DNA of 9,410 nucleotides from Chloroflexota bacterium (lineage in GTDB: Bacteria > Chloroflexota > Dehalococcoidia > Lucifugimonadales > JADFKI01), in assembly GCA_022565015.1 (NCBI GenBank), contig JADFKI010000138.1, forward strand, positions 1 to 9,410. Reading direction: 5' to 3'. The notes under the pieces were generated by a model. The model ran no database searches, was not told the origin of the DNA, and saw only the letters and a list, made by a program, of their open reading frames with translations. This document shows positions 1 to 6,058 of this stretch, one piece after another. Position 1 is the stretch's first letter. Each line of letters opens with the position of its first letter. Made by a program: the position numbers and the translations under genes.

Positions 1-26
1 GTAAATAATTCATTCAGGATTCAAGC

Positions 27-323
27 TTGGTATCGCAGCGAAATCGAGACTATGAGTTGGTCATGGTCCTCAGCCCCGAGGCCAACGAGGAAGAGTTGAC
101 CGCAACCGTGGAGAGGGTTTCGAATTTTATCACCGAACACGGAGGGACCGCCGAGGAGCCCGACAACTGGGGGCTGAGACGATTGTCCTACGCTGTCAAG
201 GAGTTCATGGAGGGAAATTACGTCTTGACGCGATTCTCCCTCGAGGCCTCCAACGTAATTGAGCTCGATCGCAGTCTCAGGGCGTCTGACGATATCCTGA
301 GGTATCTGGTAACGAAGGTCTAA
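27..323 (+). CDS. rpsF: 30S ribosomal protein bS6
   Basis: This 98-residue protein is bS6, which binds the central domain of 16S rRNA as a partner of bS18 in the small-subunit platform. The N-terminus RDYELVMVLSPEA is the family's first strand, and the middle carries the conserved DNWGLRRLSYAVKEFMEGNYVL segment (about residues 46-67), here in pieces W-GLRRLSY and K-F-EGNYVL. It ends IDD-LRYLVTKV-like, as expected. Length is normal (95-105). The start is TTG at 27, chosen because AGGA at 16-19 lies 7 nt upstream and no in-frame ATG is positioned before the first strand. It leads the rpsF-ssb-rpsR cluster; only 26 nt lie upstream, so its promoter is not visible. Identification is firm; the TTG start is likely. 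Confidence 0.96.
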   Translation: MVSQRNRDYELVMVLSPEANEEELTATVERVSNFITEHGGTAEEPDNWGLRRLSYAVKEFMEGNYVLTRFSLEASNVIELDRSLRASDDILRYLVTKV

Positions 324-373
324 AGAAGGCAAATTTCCCTTTCGTCTCGGACTTACCGCGTGGAGGTAACGTA

Positions 374-790
374 ATGGCCGGCCTAAATAAGATGCTCGTG
401 ATCGGTAATCTGGGCTCGGACCCCGAGATGCGTTACACGCCCAACGGCAATCCGGTAACGTCATTCAGTCTTGCCACAGGCCGCACCTATACGACTTCAA
501 GCGGCGAGCGGCGACAGGAGACCGAATGGTTTAGGGTCGTGGCCTGGAACCAGCTCGCGGAGCGGTGCAACCAGTACCTGACAAAGGGCAGGCGGGTGTA
601 CGTAGAAGGGCGATTGAAGAGCGACACCTGGACCGGGCAAGACGGCCAGTCCAGGTCCCGAAACGAAATAATCGCAAATATGGTCCTGTTCCTGGACAGG
701 AGCGGCGGCGAACCCGGCGGCGAAGAGGGTGCACCGTCGCCCGAATCGAAGGACGAGCCTATGGGGGATGCAGAAGACCTTCCCTGGTAG
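374..790 (+). CDS. ssb: Single-stranded DNA-binding protein
   Basis: A 138-residue SSB that coats single-stranded DNA during replication, recombination and repair and recruits partners through its C-terminal tip. The OB-fold covers about residues 1-106, with the typical opening NKMLVIGNLGSDPEMRYTPNG, here broken as NKMLVIGNLG and SDPEMRYT, then TEWFRVVAWNQLAE and the RRVYVEGRLKSDTW strand. A short Gly/Glu/Pro-rich linker (about 108-128) leads to the acidic tip DAEDLPW. The usual bacterial tip ends in Pro-Phe; here the last residue is Trp. The linker is short compared with E. coli SSB (178 residues). A perfect GGAGG at 362-366 lies 7 nt before ATG 374. It sits between rpsF and rpsR, the common arrangement in Gram-positive bacteria and Chloroflexota. 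Confidence 0.97.
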   Translation: MAGLNKMLVIGNLGSDPEMRYTPNGNPVTSFSLATGRTYTTSSGERRQETEWFRVVAWNQLAERCNQYLTKGRRVYVEGRLKSDTWTGQDGQSRSRNEIIANMVLFLDRSGGEPGGEEGAPSPESKDEPMGDAEDLPW

Positions 791-836
791 GGCATTAGTC
801 GAGATACATGAAGTGGAATTCACGCAGAGGTAGTTA

Positions 837-1235
837 ATGACGACAGAACAGCAACCTCGACCCGCTCAACAGCCATCTCGGCCGGGAGGCCCGCCACCGA
901 GGCCCGGAGGGGGAGGTCCGCCACGGCAAGGATACCAGAGGTCGGGGGGCGGAGGTCCGCCGCAGCGTCGACGTGGTGGCAGGCCACGATACTACGCCAG
1001 GCGTAAGCTGTGCGCATTCTGCGTCGACCACATCAAGGAAATCGATTACAAACAGGTCGATAGGCTCAGGAGATTTCTGTCGGACAGAAGCAAGATCGAG
1101 TCCAGGCGCAAGACTGGGGTCTGTTCCAAGCACCAGAGGGCCCTATCCACGGCCATCAAGCGTGCGCGTATTCTGGCCATGCTCCCCTTTAGCCCTGCGC
1201 ACACGATTCCCCGCGGCGGTGGTTTCGTATCCTAG
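837..1235 (+). CDS. rpsR: 30S ribosomal protein bS18 with long Pro/Gly/Arg N-terminal extension
   Basis: The C-terminal 75 residues are a clear bS18, the bS6 partner in the 30S platform: KLCAFCVDHIKEIDYK, then LRRFLSDRSKIESRRKTGVC, then KHQR-L-AIKRARILAMLPF. Two Cys in CAFC (about 59 and 62) plus CSKH near residue 97 form the zinc-binding (C+) version of S18, a CxxC...CxxH pattern. The first ~55 residues are low-complexity, rich in Pro, Gly, Gln and Arg, and make the protein 132 residues against the usual 75-90. The extension is real reading frame: AGAGG at 826-830 is 6 nt before ATG 837, and no comparable ribosome site is obvious closer to the core. The spacing to ssb is 46 nt, consistent with one operon. 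Confidence 0.95.
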   Translation: MTTEQQPRPAQQPSRPGGPPPRPGGGGPPRQGYQRSGGGGPPQRRRGGRPRYYARRKLCAFCVDHIKEIDYKQVDRLRRFLSDRSKIESRRKTGVCSKHQRALSTAIKRARILAMLPFSPAHTIPRGGGFVS

Positions 1236-1305
1236 ACGCATCGATTGAATATCGTCGCTCCGACGACGTCCCTTTGGCTGTTGCCTGAACTGAAGGGGTA
1301 GAGCT

Positions 1306-2450
1306 GTGGTAGATGAAGTAGAGGAAGTCCCTTCTCAACCCATAAGGACTGACCGGCGACGGGAATTCACCCGCATCCAGCGCGACCTTCGCAAGCGACG
1401 CCTTGCCTTCGCTTTGATCGGCGTATTCATGCTGGTGATCGTCGGAATACTCCTCGCGGGCTATGTCGTCATCTTCGTTCGGCCTCCACAGCAGCTAGTC
1501 GTTAGAGTGAACGACGTCAGGTATAGCCGTGGAGATATGGTCAAGCTGCTGCGGGTACGGCAAAAGAGCCTGGAGACCACCGGTCAGAGACTTGACCTGA
1601 GCACGGACATCTTTCAGGCGCTCCAGCTGCTTGTGGAGAACGAAATCATCGCGCAGTCCGCCCCAGCCCTGGGCATAACTACCACGGACTCTGAAATTGA
1701 CTTTAGCATCCGGGCGCAGCTGGACCCTGAAAGCGCAGCCGCGGGAACCTCCGACGCCCAGCGCGACAGAGACTACAGAGAACTTTACGGCAGCTTTCTG
1801 AACCTATCGAGGATAAGTGAAGATGAGCATAGGCAGATAGTCCGAAGGGCGCTGCTCAGGGAGAGGATGCGCCAGTTCATTGGAGACAGCGTGCCCTCGG
1901 TGGCAGAGCAGGCGCACGTCTATAGATTTGCGGTCGTGCCAAACGACGAGATCGACATCATTCTCACAAAGTATAAGGACGCGATTAAAGGCTCGACGGA
2001 CCCGGCGCTCTTGTCGGTGGCCTTCGACCTCATAAGTAGTGAGTTCTCAAGAGAGTCCAGAGAAGCCGTCAGAAGGGGGGAGACCTTGGCTGGATGCCGG
2101 AGGGTATTATTCCCGATTATGACGATATAATTTTTGGGTCGAGCTACAACAGTCCCCTTGAGATCGGGAAGCTGAGCGACCCTGTACGAAACCAGGACGA
2201 TTCGCAACAGCTATTCATATTTATGGTATCGGAAAGGAACGCCGCTCGCGAGCTCAGCCCGGCAAGCAAGGACGCGCTGAAGACACGGGCACTGACGGAC
2301 TGGCTTAACGACCAGCGGGCAGACTACGACGTTTACGCCGTGATGAACTCGGACATCTACAATTGGGTGATAAAGCAGCTCGGTATCTCGTCCACAATCA
2401 CTCCCACGCCGGCGCCGCCCAATCCCCTTCAGCGGGCCCTCGGCTTCTGA
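1306..2450 (+). CDS. Membrane-anchored SurA/parvulin-like peptidyl-prolyl isomerase or chaperone, frameshifted
   Basis: Two overlapping frames form one gene: 1306-2130 and the frame that ends at 2450. An arginine-rich cytoplasmic start (residues 14-32) precedes one membrane segment (33-59), so the rest should lie outside the membrane. Residues 64-190 resemble the SurA N-terminal chaperone region (VVRVNDVRYSRGDM, LLVENEIIAQSAPALGI). A parvulin-like domain follows from about 200. The first frame loses homology after R257 in a run of six G (2075-2080), while the -1 frame continues GGDLGWMPEGIIPDYDD, a hallmark parvulin segment. Adding one G restores a 381-residue protein. The GTG start at 1306 has AAGGGG at 1293-1298. 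The run could hold a sequencing indel, a true pseudogene mutation, or less likely a slippage site. The histidines typical of active parvulins seem absent, so a pure chaperone role is possible. Confidence 0.85.
2075..2080 (+). other. G6 homopolymer at the frameshift point of the foldase gene
   Basis: Six consecutive G follow AGAA at 2071-2074. The upstream frame reads R-R-G-E-T here and then degenerates, while one G more would give R-R-G-G-D-L-G-W, the conserved parvulin segment. Homopolymer length error, real mutation or transcriptional slippage would all map to this point. Confidence 0.75.
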
Positions 2451-2513
2451 ACGAACTCCCAGGCGTACCACTCATCATCAGCTAAATCTCTTCGCTCTGG
2501 GATATATCCCTGC

Positions 2514-2542
2514 AATTATAGCCTCGGCATTTGCAGTATAAT
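2514..2542 (+). promoter_or_regulatory. Putative sigma-70-type promoter for hom
   Basis: A perfect TATAAT lies at 2537-2542 in the 180-nt spacer between the foldase gene and hom. At a 17-nt spacing the -35 position reads AATTAT (2514-2519), a poor match, so the call rests on the -10 element. Transcription would start near 2549 and give a leader of about 80 nt containing a GTGCG/CGCAC hairpin (2563-2579). Confidence 0.4.
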
Positions 2543-2617
2543 CTCTGTGGTCAAAGGGGCATGTGCGCTCTGAACGCACGGCAGCAGGCCCGATGGCCAA
2601 TTCATTATTCGTTCCTC

Positions 2618-2622
2618 GAGGT
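2618..2622 (+). promoter_or_regulatory. Ribosome binding site that selects the TTG start of hom
   Basis: GAGGT at 2618-2622 overlaps the upstream TTG at 2622 but lies 8 nt before the TTG at 2631. It therefore supports initiation at 2631, three codons inside the longest reading frame. Confidence 0.6.
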
Positions 2623-2630
2623 TGATTACA

Positions 2631-3935
2631 TTGTCTGAGAAATCGTCCGTGGGCGTAGGCCTTCTCGGCATGGGAGTGGTAGGCGGAGGCGTGGCAAGAA
2701 TTCTGTCCGAAAAGAGCAGCCTCATCCAGGGCCTGGTCGGCGGCCCGGTCGCACTCGAAGGGATCCTGGTCAGAGACCCGCAAAGGTCTCGCTCCTTCGA
2801 CCCGCCGGACGGCCTGATTACCACAGACATCGACGACATCCTCAGCAACCAGAAGGTGGACATAGTCGTGGAGGTCATGGGCGGGCAAGACCCGGCGCTG
2901 GACTACATACTGAAGAGCATTACCCTGGGAAAGCACGTCGTCACGGCCAACAAGGAGGTCATGGCCCGTCACGGACCGGACATTCTTACGTTGGCCCGTA
3001 AGAAGGGCGTTCAGGTCCTGTTCGAGGCGAGCGTAGCCGGTGGCACGCCCATAATAGCCCCGCTGATTCGAGACCTCGTCGCCAACGAAATCATCACGAT
3101 CCACGGAATCGTCAACGGCACCACGAACTATATACTCACCAAGATGTCCAAGGAGGGCATGGGATTTGAGGACGCGTTAAAGGAGGCGCAGGCGCTTGGA
3201 TACGCGGAGGCCGATCCAACCAACGATGTGGAGGGCATAGACGCCGCGTACAAGCTGGCCATTCTCTCAACGCTGGGTTTCCGAGCCAGGGTTAAGGACG
3301 AAGACGTTTACCGCGAGGGAATTACTCGACTCACCGCAAAAGACTTCCAGTATGCCGATGAGCTGGGCTATGCCATCAAGCTGCTGGCCATAGCGGGTAA
3401 GGAGAACGGCGGCGTGCAGGTGAGGGTGCATCCCGCCCTCATTCGCAAGGACGTGATGATGGCCAATGTCGACGGCGTTCTCAATGCGGTAGAGGTCCAG
3501 ACGGACCTGGCCGGCCGAGTGCTGTTCCACGGACCAGGCGCGGGGGACATGCCGACGACCAGCGCCGTGACCGCCGACCTTGTCGACATCGCCAGAAACG
3601 TCATCGGAAACGTCGTGCCGCCGGCCCCAATCGTGCTGTCCGAGAGCATAGGCGTTCGGCCCATGTCAGAGTTGGAAACCAAGTACTATTTACGGCTGAA
3701 CGTCATGGAGCGGCCCGGAGTATTCGCTCAGATCCTCAGAATATTGGGCGACTTACAGATAAGCATAGCCTCCGCCATTCAGAAGGAGAACGACGATGAA
3801 GCGCAAAGGGCGGAGATCGTGTTGATGACGCACAGAGCAGGCGAGGCCGCAATACAGAATGCCCTGAAGCTCATATCCGATCTCGATGTCGTTAACGAAA
3901 TCGGTAACCTCATTCGAGTGGAGGAGTGGGACTGA
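2631..3935 (+). CDS. hom: Homoserine dehydrogenase with C-terminal ACT domain
   Basis: Reduces aspartate-4-semialdehyde to homoserine with NAD(P)H, the branch point to threonine and methionine, in the cytoplasm. From the TTG at 2631 the protein has 434 residues, the usual size for the monofunctional ACT-bearing form. The Rossmann nucleotide-binding loop GLLGMGVVGGG is at 10-20, TANKE near 105-109, and the substrate/hinge segments ASVAGGTPI (about 133-141) and HGIVNGTTNYIL (158-169) follow. The catalytic region ADPTNDVEGIDAAYK contains the expected Asp (about 204) and Lys (about 208). The ACT domain at about 354-428 (LNVMERPGVFAQIL) is the usual site of threonine feedback inhibition. The gene stands alone, with its own putative promoter; no aspartokinase, thrC or thrB is next to it in the window. 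The downstream regulator is separated by over 200 nt. Confidence 0.96.
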   Translation: MSEKSSVGVGLLGMGVVGGGVARILSEKSSLIQGLVGGPVALEGILVRDPQRSRSFDPPDGLITTDIDDILSNQKVDIVVEVMGGQDPALDYILKSITLGKHVVTANKEVMARHGPDILTLARKKGVQVLFEASVAGGTPIIAPLIRDLVANEIITIHGIVNGTTNYILTKMSKEGMGFEDALKEAQALGYAEADPTNDVEGIDAAYKLAILSTLGFRARVKDEDVYREGITRLTAKDFQYADELGYAIKLLAIAGKENGGVQVRVHPALIRKDVMMANVDGVLNAVEVQTDLAGRVLFHGPGAGDMPTTSAVTADLVDIARNVIGNVVPPAPIVLSESIGVRPMSELETKYYLRLNVMERPGVFAQILRILGDLQISIASAIQKENDDEAQRAEIVLMTHRAGEAAIQNALKLISDLDVVNEIGNLIRVEEWD

Positions 3936-4000
3936 TCCGCCCATCTGATACGCATACCTTGGCTGCCACAGGACCGCGCGCGCTTCACGGCGTTATAAAC

Positions 4001-4052
4001 CCGGCAAGGCCAGCCACGATTTAGGCAGGCGTGGATGCCGGTGCATGTTTTT
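4001..4052 (+). terminator. Possible rho-independent terminator after hom
   Basis: The 210-nt spacer 3936-4145 holds a two-part stem: CCGGCA (4001-4006) pairs with TGCCGG (4036-4041) and CCACG (4014-4018) with CGTGG (4030-4034). Five T follow at 4048-4052, six bases beyond the stem. The internal loop is lopsided and the T run short and displaced, so this is tentative. The remainder of the spacer shows only an AT-rich stretch (about 4084-4140) with a TTTACA (4084-4089) but no convincing -10 partner. Confidence 0.3.
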
Positions 4053-4160
4053 CGTACTGACCGTGGTCATGACTCAGCTATTCTTTACATGGCCTCGATT
4101 CATACGATGATATATAGTCAGAAAGCTTAAACATTTTTCCTGATTATGGTGATGCCAATG

Positions 4161-4601
4161 ATGGACGATCTTGATGAGAAGATCTTCGCAATTCTCAGCA
4201 AGGACGGAAGAGCGTCGAACGCGGAGATGGCCAGGACCCTTGGCGTCTCAGAAGGCACGGTGAGACGCAGGGTGACGAGATTAATTGACGAGGAAGCGAT
4301 ACACACGGTAGCCGTCATAAATCCGCAGGCGACGGGCTACCAATGTGAAGTAATAATCGGCATCGACCCCGCCGTCGAGAGGGTGCATGAAATCGCAGAG
4401 GAGCTGGCGACTTATTCCGAGGTCGACCGGGTCGCCGTTGTTACGGGCCGGTACGCCATTTTTGCGTGGGCGACCCTGCGAACGCACGCAGAGCTGGAGC
4501 GGTTCCTGAGCGAAAAGGTGCACTCCATTCCCGGCATTCACAGCGTGACGACATCCCTTTGCCTTGAGGTCACCAAGCGCTGGGGCGGGACTGCCTCATA
4601 G
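4161..4601 (+). CDS. Lrp/AsnC-family transcriptional regulator
   Basis: A 146-residue one-component regulator of the feast/famine family. The N-terminal helix-turn-helix begins DDLDEKIFAILSKDGR, with the recognition region MARTLGVSEGTVRRRVTRL at about residues 23-41. A RAM ligand-binding domain fills about 62-140, including the typical VDRVAVVTGRYAIF strand and the C-terminal IPGIHSVTTSLCLEV. Such proteins form dimers and higher oligomers and often sense amino acids; the ligand cannot be told from sequence. Several in-frame starts exist (4146, 4152, 4158, 4161). I chose 4161 because GGTGA at 4148-4152 is 8 nt upstream and the protein then starts at the conserved MDDLD; 4158 is nearly as good. 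Proximity to hom makes an amino-acid role possible but unproven. Confidence 0.92.
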   Translation: MDDLDEKIFAILSKDGRASNAEMARTLGVSEGTVRRRVTRLIDEEAIHTVAVINPQATGYQCEVIIGIDPAVERVHEIAEELATYSEVDRVAVVTGRYAIFAWATLRTHAELERFLSEKVHSIPGIHSVTTSLCLEVTKRWGGTAS

Positions 4602-4660
4602 CCGCCGAATGCAGGGGTCTGCCTGCCTCGGCCGGCGGGCGTCATTAGTGAGGAAAATCC

Positions 4661-5017
4661 TTACGAAACACCGGGAAACAGCTCGGCCATCGCGCGTTTA
4701 TCCGTTCCCACGACGAGCCTGGCGCCCTTGCGAACAAGTGGTCTCCGAACAAGCCTCGGCTCCTCGAGCATGAGCCTTATGAGGTCATCCTCGCCTAGCG
4801 AGTCCTTGTCCAGGCCCATCTTCTTGACCGAGGGGCTCCTCCAGGAGAATATCTCAGATGCCGGAGTATCACCCAGCAGCTCGCGAAGCTCAGCCTCCGT
4901 GAAGGCATCCTTGAAGAAGTCTCGCTCCTTCAGCTCTACTCCGCTCCCGGTGAGGGCACCCCTCACCTTCTTGCAGGTGCTTCACTGGCCCCAGGTATAA
5001 AATTCTGTCTCCGCCAT
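4661..5017 (-). CDS. ArsC/Spx/YffB-family thioredoxin-fold reductase, probable selenoprotein (UGA = Sec12)
   Basis: Read from ATG 5017-5015 through one in-frame UGA (4984-4982) to TAA at 4663-4661, this gives 118 residues, normal for the family (110-120). The N-terminus MAETEFYTWGQ-U-STCKK is the family's first strand and redox loop, with selenocysteine replacing the first Cys of the CxxC motif at position 12; the second Cys is C15. Further family marks are R60 in SWRSP and the C-terminal EEPRLVRRPLV (about 85-95), then an ARLVVGTD strand. GAGAGG (5030-5025) lies 7 nt before the ATG, a strong ribosome site. Without readthrough, only a fragment from GTG 4966 lacking the active site would be made. 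Family members reduce arsenate or handle thiols; the substrate here is unknown. The gene is monocistronic and divergent from the SDR gene. No selA, selB, selD or tRNA-Sec is in the window. Confidence 0.85.
4949..4967 (-). promoter_or_regulatory. Putative bacterial SECIS hairpin within the ArsC-like mRNA
   Basis: On the minus strand, GGUGAGGG (4967-4960) and CCCUCACC (4956-4949) form a perfect 8-bp stem with loop GUG (4959-4957), or 7 bp with loop GGUGC if the closing G-C opens. The stem starts 14 nt after the UGA, and the loop is about 21 nt after it. Known bacterial SECIS elements sit just 3' of the UGA, have their loop roughly 16-37 nt downstream, and carry G in the loop start; E. coli fdhF has GGUCU. 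The fit is close, though an upper-stem bulged U like that of fdhF is not present. Confidence 0.75.
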
Positions 5018-5089
5018 TCGACGACCTCTCAGACTCTGCTTACTCGGGAATCCAGTCCCTACTGATCATTCTGTAAACCCGACAACCGT

Positions 5090-5135
5090 ATAGCTTCGTC
5101 CGGAGCTATTTGCAGCGTATTCCAAGGCCATTGGA
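5090..5135. promoter_or_regulatory. Two inverted repeats in the divergent spacer, possible operators
   Basis: The 213-nt spacer between the ArsC-like gene and the SDR gene (5018-5230) contains ATAGCT (5090-5095) facing AGCTAT (5104-5109), extendable inward by wobble and G-C pairs. It also contains TCCAA (5121-5125) facing TTGGA (5131-5135) around a 5-bp centre. The position between divergent genes fits operator sites, but repeats this short can arise by chance. No convincing promoter hexamers were seen for either gene. Confidence 0.25.
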
Positions 5136-5230
5136 GTGTCAACACCGTCGCAGTCGGCGGGACGGCTGATTTGCAAAGGCGCCATGCCGGATGTATCTTG
5201 ATGCGGAAATATCCGGTTCGAGAGTAAGCT

Positions 5231-6058
5231 GTGATGATGATCGATCTGACGGATAAGGTAGCCGTTGTCACCGGCGGGGCCAGCGGCATAGGCAGAGGCA
5301 TATGCAAGGCACTTGCCGGCCAGGGCGCCGACATCGTGGTCGCGGACATGAACGCGCAGGGCGCAAAGTCGACCGCCGACGAAATAGCTGCAACGGGGCG
5401 GAAGGCCGGTATCGTGGACGTTGACGTCACGGACCGAGACTCCGCCGCTCACCTCGTCGCCGAGGCTCTGCACCTGTTCGGCAAGATCGACATACTGGTC
5501 AACGACGCCGGTGTCATCGGGGCCGCCGAATGGTGGAAGCGACCTACGCCAAGCGACGACGACTGGGACTTGGTCATGGCCGTCAACCTCAGAGGCGTAG
5601 TAAATGTCTCGGAGGCAGCGGCGCCTCACATGAAAGAGCGGCGCTACGGCAAGATAATCAACATAGCCTCGATTGCCGCCAGGCAAGGTGGCGCCGACAT
5701 ACCTCACTACAACGCTTCCAAGGCGGCCGTGGTCAGTTGGACGCAGTCCCACGCCCTGCAGATGGCGCCCTACGACGTCAACGTAAACGCCATTTGTCCC
5801 GGGCTACTGTGGACTCCGATGTTTGAGGGACTGGTCGAGCGTAGTATCAGCTTTGGGTCTACCCTGGGCACCAACCCCGAGTTGCGGGACCTCGGCGGGC
5901 GCGAGTACTTCGAGAAGCTGGTGGCGTCGGTCATACCGATGGGCAAGGAGCAGACGCCGGAAGACATCGGCAAGCTCGCGGCCTTCCTGGCATCCGATGA
6001 TGCCCATAACATAACCGGGCAGGCCATTAACGTCGACGGGGGTAGGAGAATGAATTAG
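5231..6058 (+). CDS. Short-chain dehydrogenase/reductase (classical SDR)
   Basis: A 275-residue cytoplasmic NAD(P)-dependent oxidoreductase of the classical SDR family. The Rossmann glycine motif TGGASGIG is at 14-21, and Asp39 at the end of the second strand (VVADM) favours NAD(H). The structural NNAG motif is present as NDAG (91-94). The catalytic set is N119, S147 (NIAS), Y160 and K164 (YNASK), followed by the PG motif at 190-191 and the C-terminal ITGQAINVDGG. Substrate is not predictable; a general family label such as 3-oxoacyl-ACP reductase-like would be overcalling. The start may be GTG 5231 or ATG 5234 or 5237; only a weak GAGAG (5220-5224) precedes them, so expression may be modest. 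It is divergent from the ArsC-like gene and convergent with the kinase gene. Confidence 0.93.
   Translation: MMMIDLTDKVAVVTGGASGIGRGICKALAGQGADIVVADMNAQGAKSTADEIAATGRKAGIVDVDVTDRDSAAHLVAEALHLFGKIDILVNDAGVIGAAEWWKRPTPSDDDWDLVMAVNLRGVVNVSEAAAPHMKERRYGKIINIASIAARQGGADIPHYNASKAAVVSWTQSHALQMAPYDVNVNAICPGLLWTPMFEGLVERSISFGSTLGTNPELRDLGGREYFEKLVASVIPMGKEQTPEDIGKLAAFLASDDAHNITGQAINVDGGRRMN

Noticed and set aside
1252..1266. Small hairpin TCGTCG-CTC-CGACGA between rpsR and the foldase gene as a terminator
   Set aside because: Short stem with a 3-nt loop and no T run after it.
2071..2082. Programmed -1 ribosomal frameshifting in the foldase gene
   Set aside because: Codons AGA-AGG-GGG-GAG do not form a slippery heptamer that allows re-pairing of both tRNAs; an indel in the G run is simpler.
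2561..2638. A 25-codon upstream ORF (ATG 2561) overlapping the start of hom, possible leader peptide
   Set aside because: The only purine run, GGGG at 2556-2559, is 1 nt from the ATG, too close; no run of Thr, Ile or Met codons as in attenuator leaders.
2478..3104. Long open frame antisense to hom
   Set aside because: It lies opposite a well-conserved homoserine dehydrogenase and its translation shows no recognisable domain; it is a shadow of biased codon use.
3936..4145. RNA gene or riboswitch in the spacer before the Lrp-like gene
   Set aside because: Apart from the weak terminator-like stem at 4001-4052 I see no tRNA, T-box or known riboswitch signature.
4611..4626. Hairpin GCAGG/CCTGC between the Lrp-like and ArsC-like genes as a terminator
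   Set aside because: Only 5 bp with no T run on either side; could easily be chance in GC-rich DNA.
4661..4966. Taking the 101-residue frame from GTG 4966 as the full ArsC-like gene
   Set aside because: It lacks the first strand and redox motif, has no ribosome site at proper spacing, and the upstream frame through UGA supplies both.
5066..5752. Long minus-strand frame (228 codons) opposite the SDR gene
   Set aside because: Overlaps a fully conserved SDR with intact catalytic motifs, and its translation is unlike any family I recognise.
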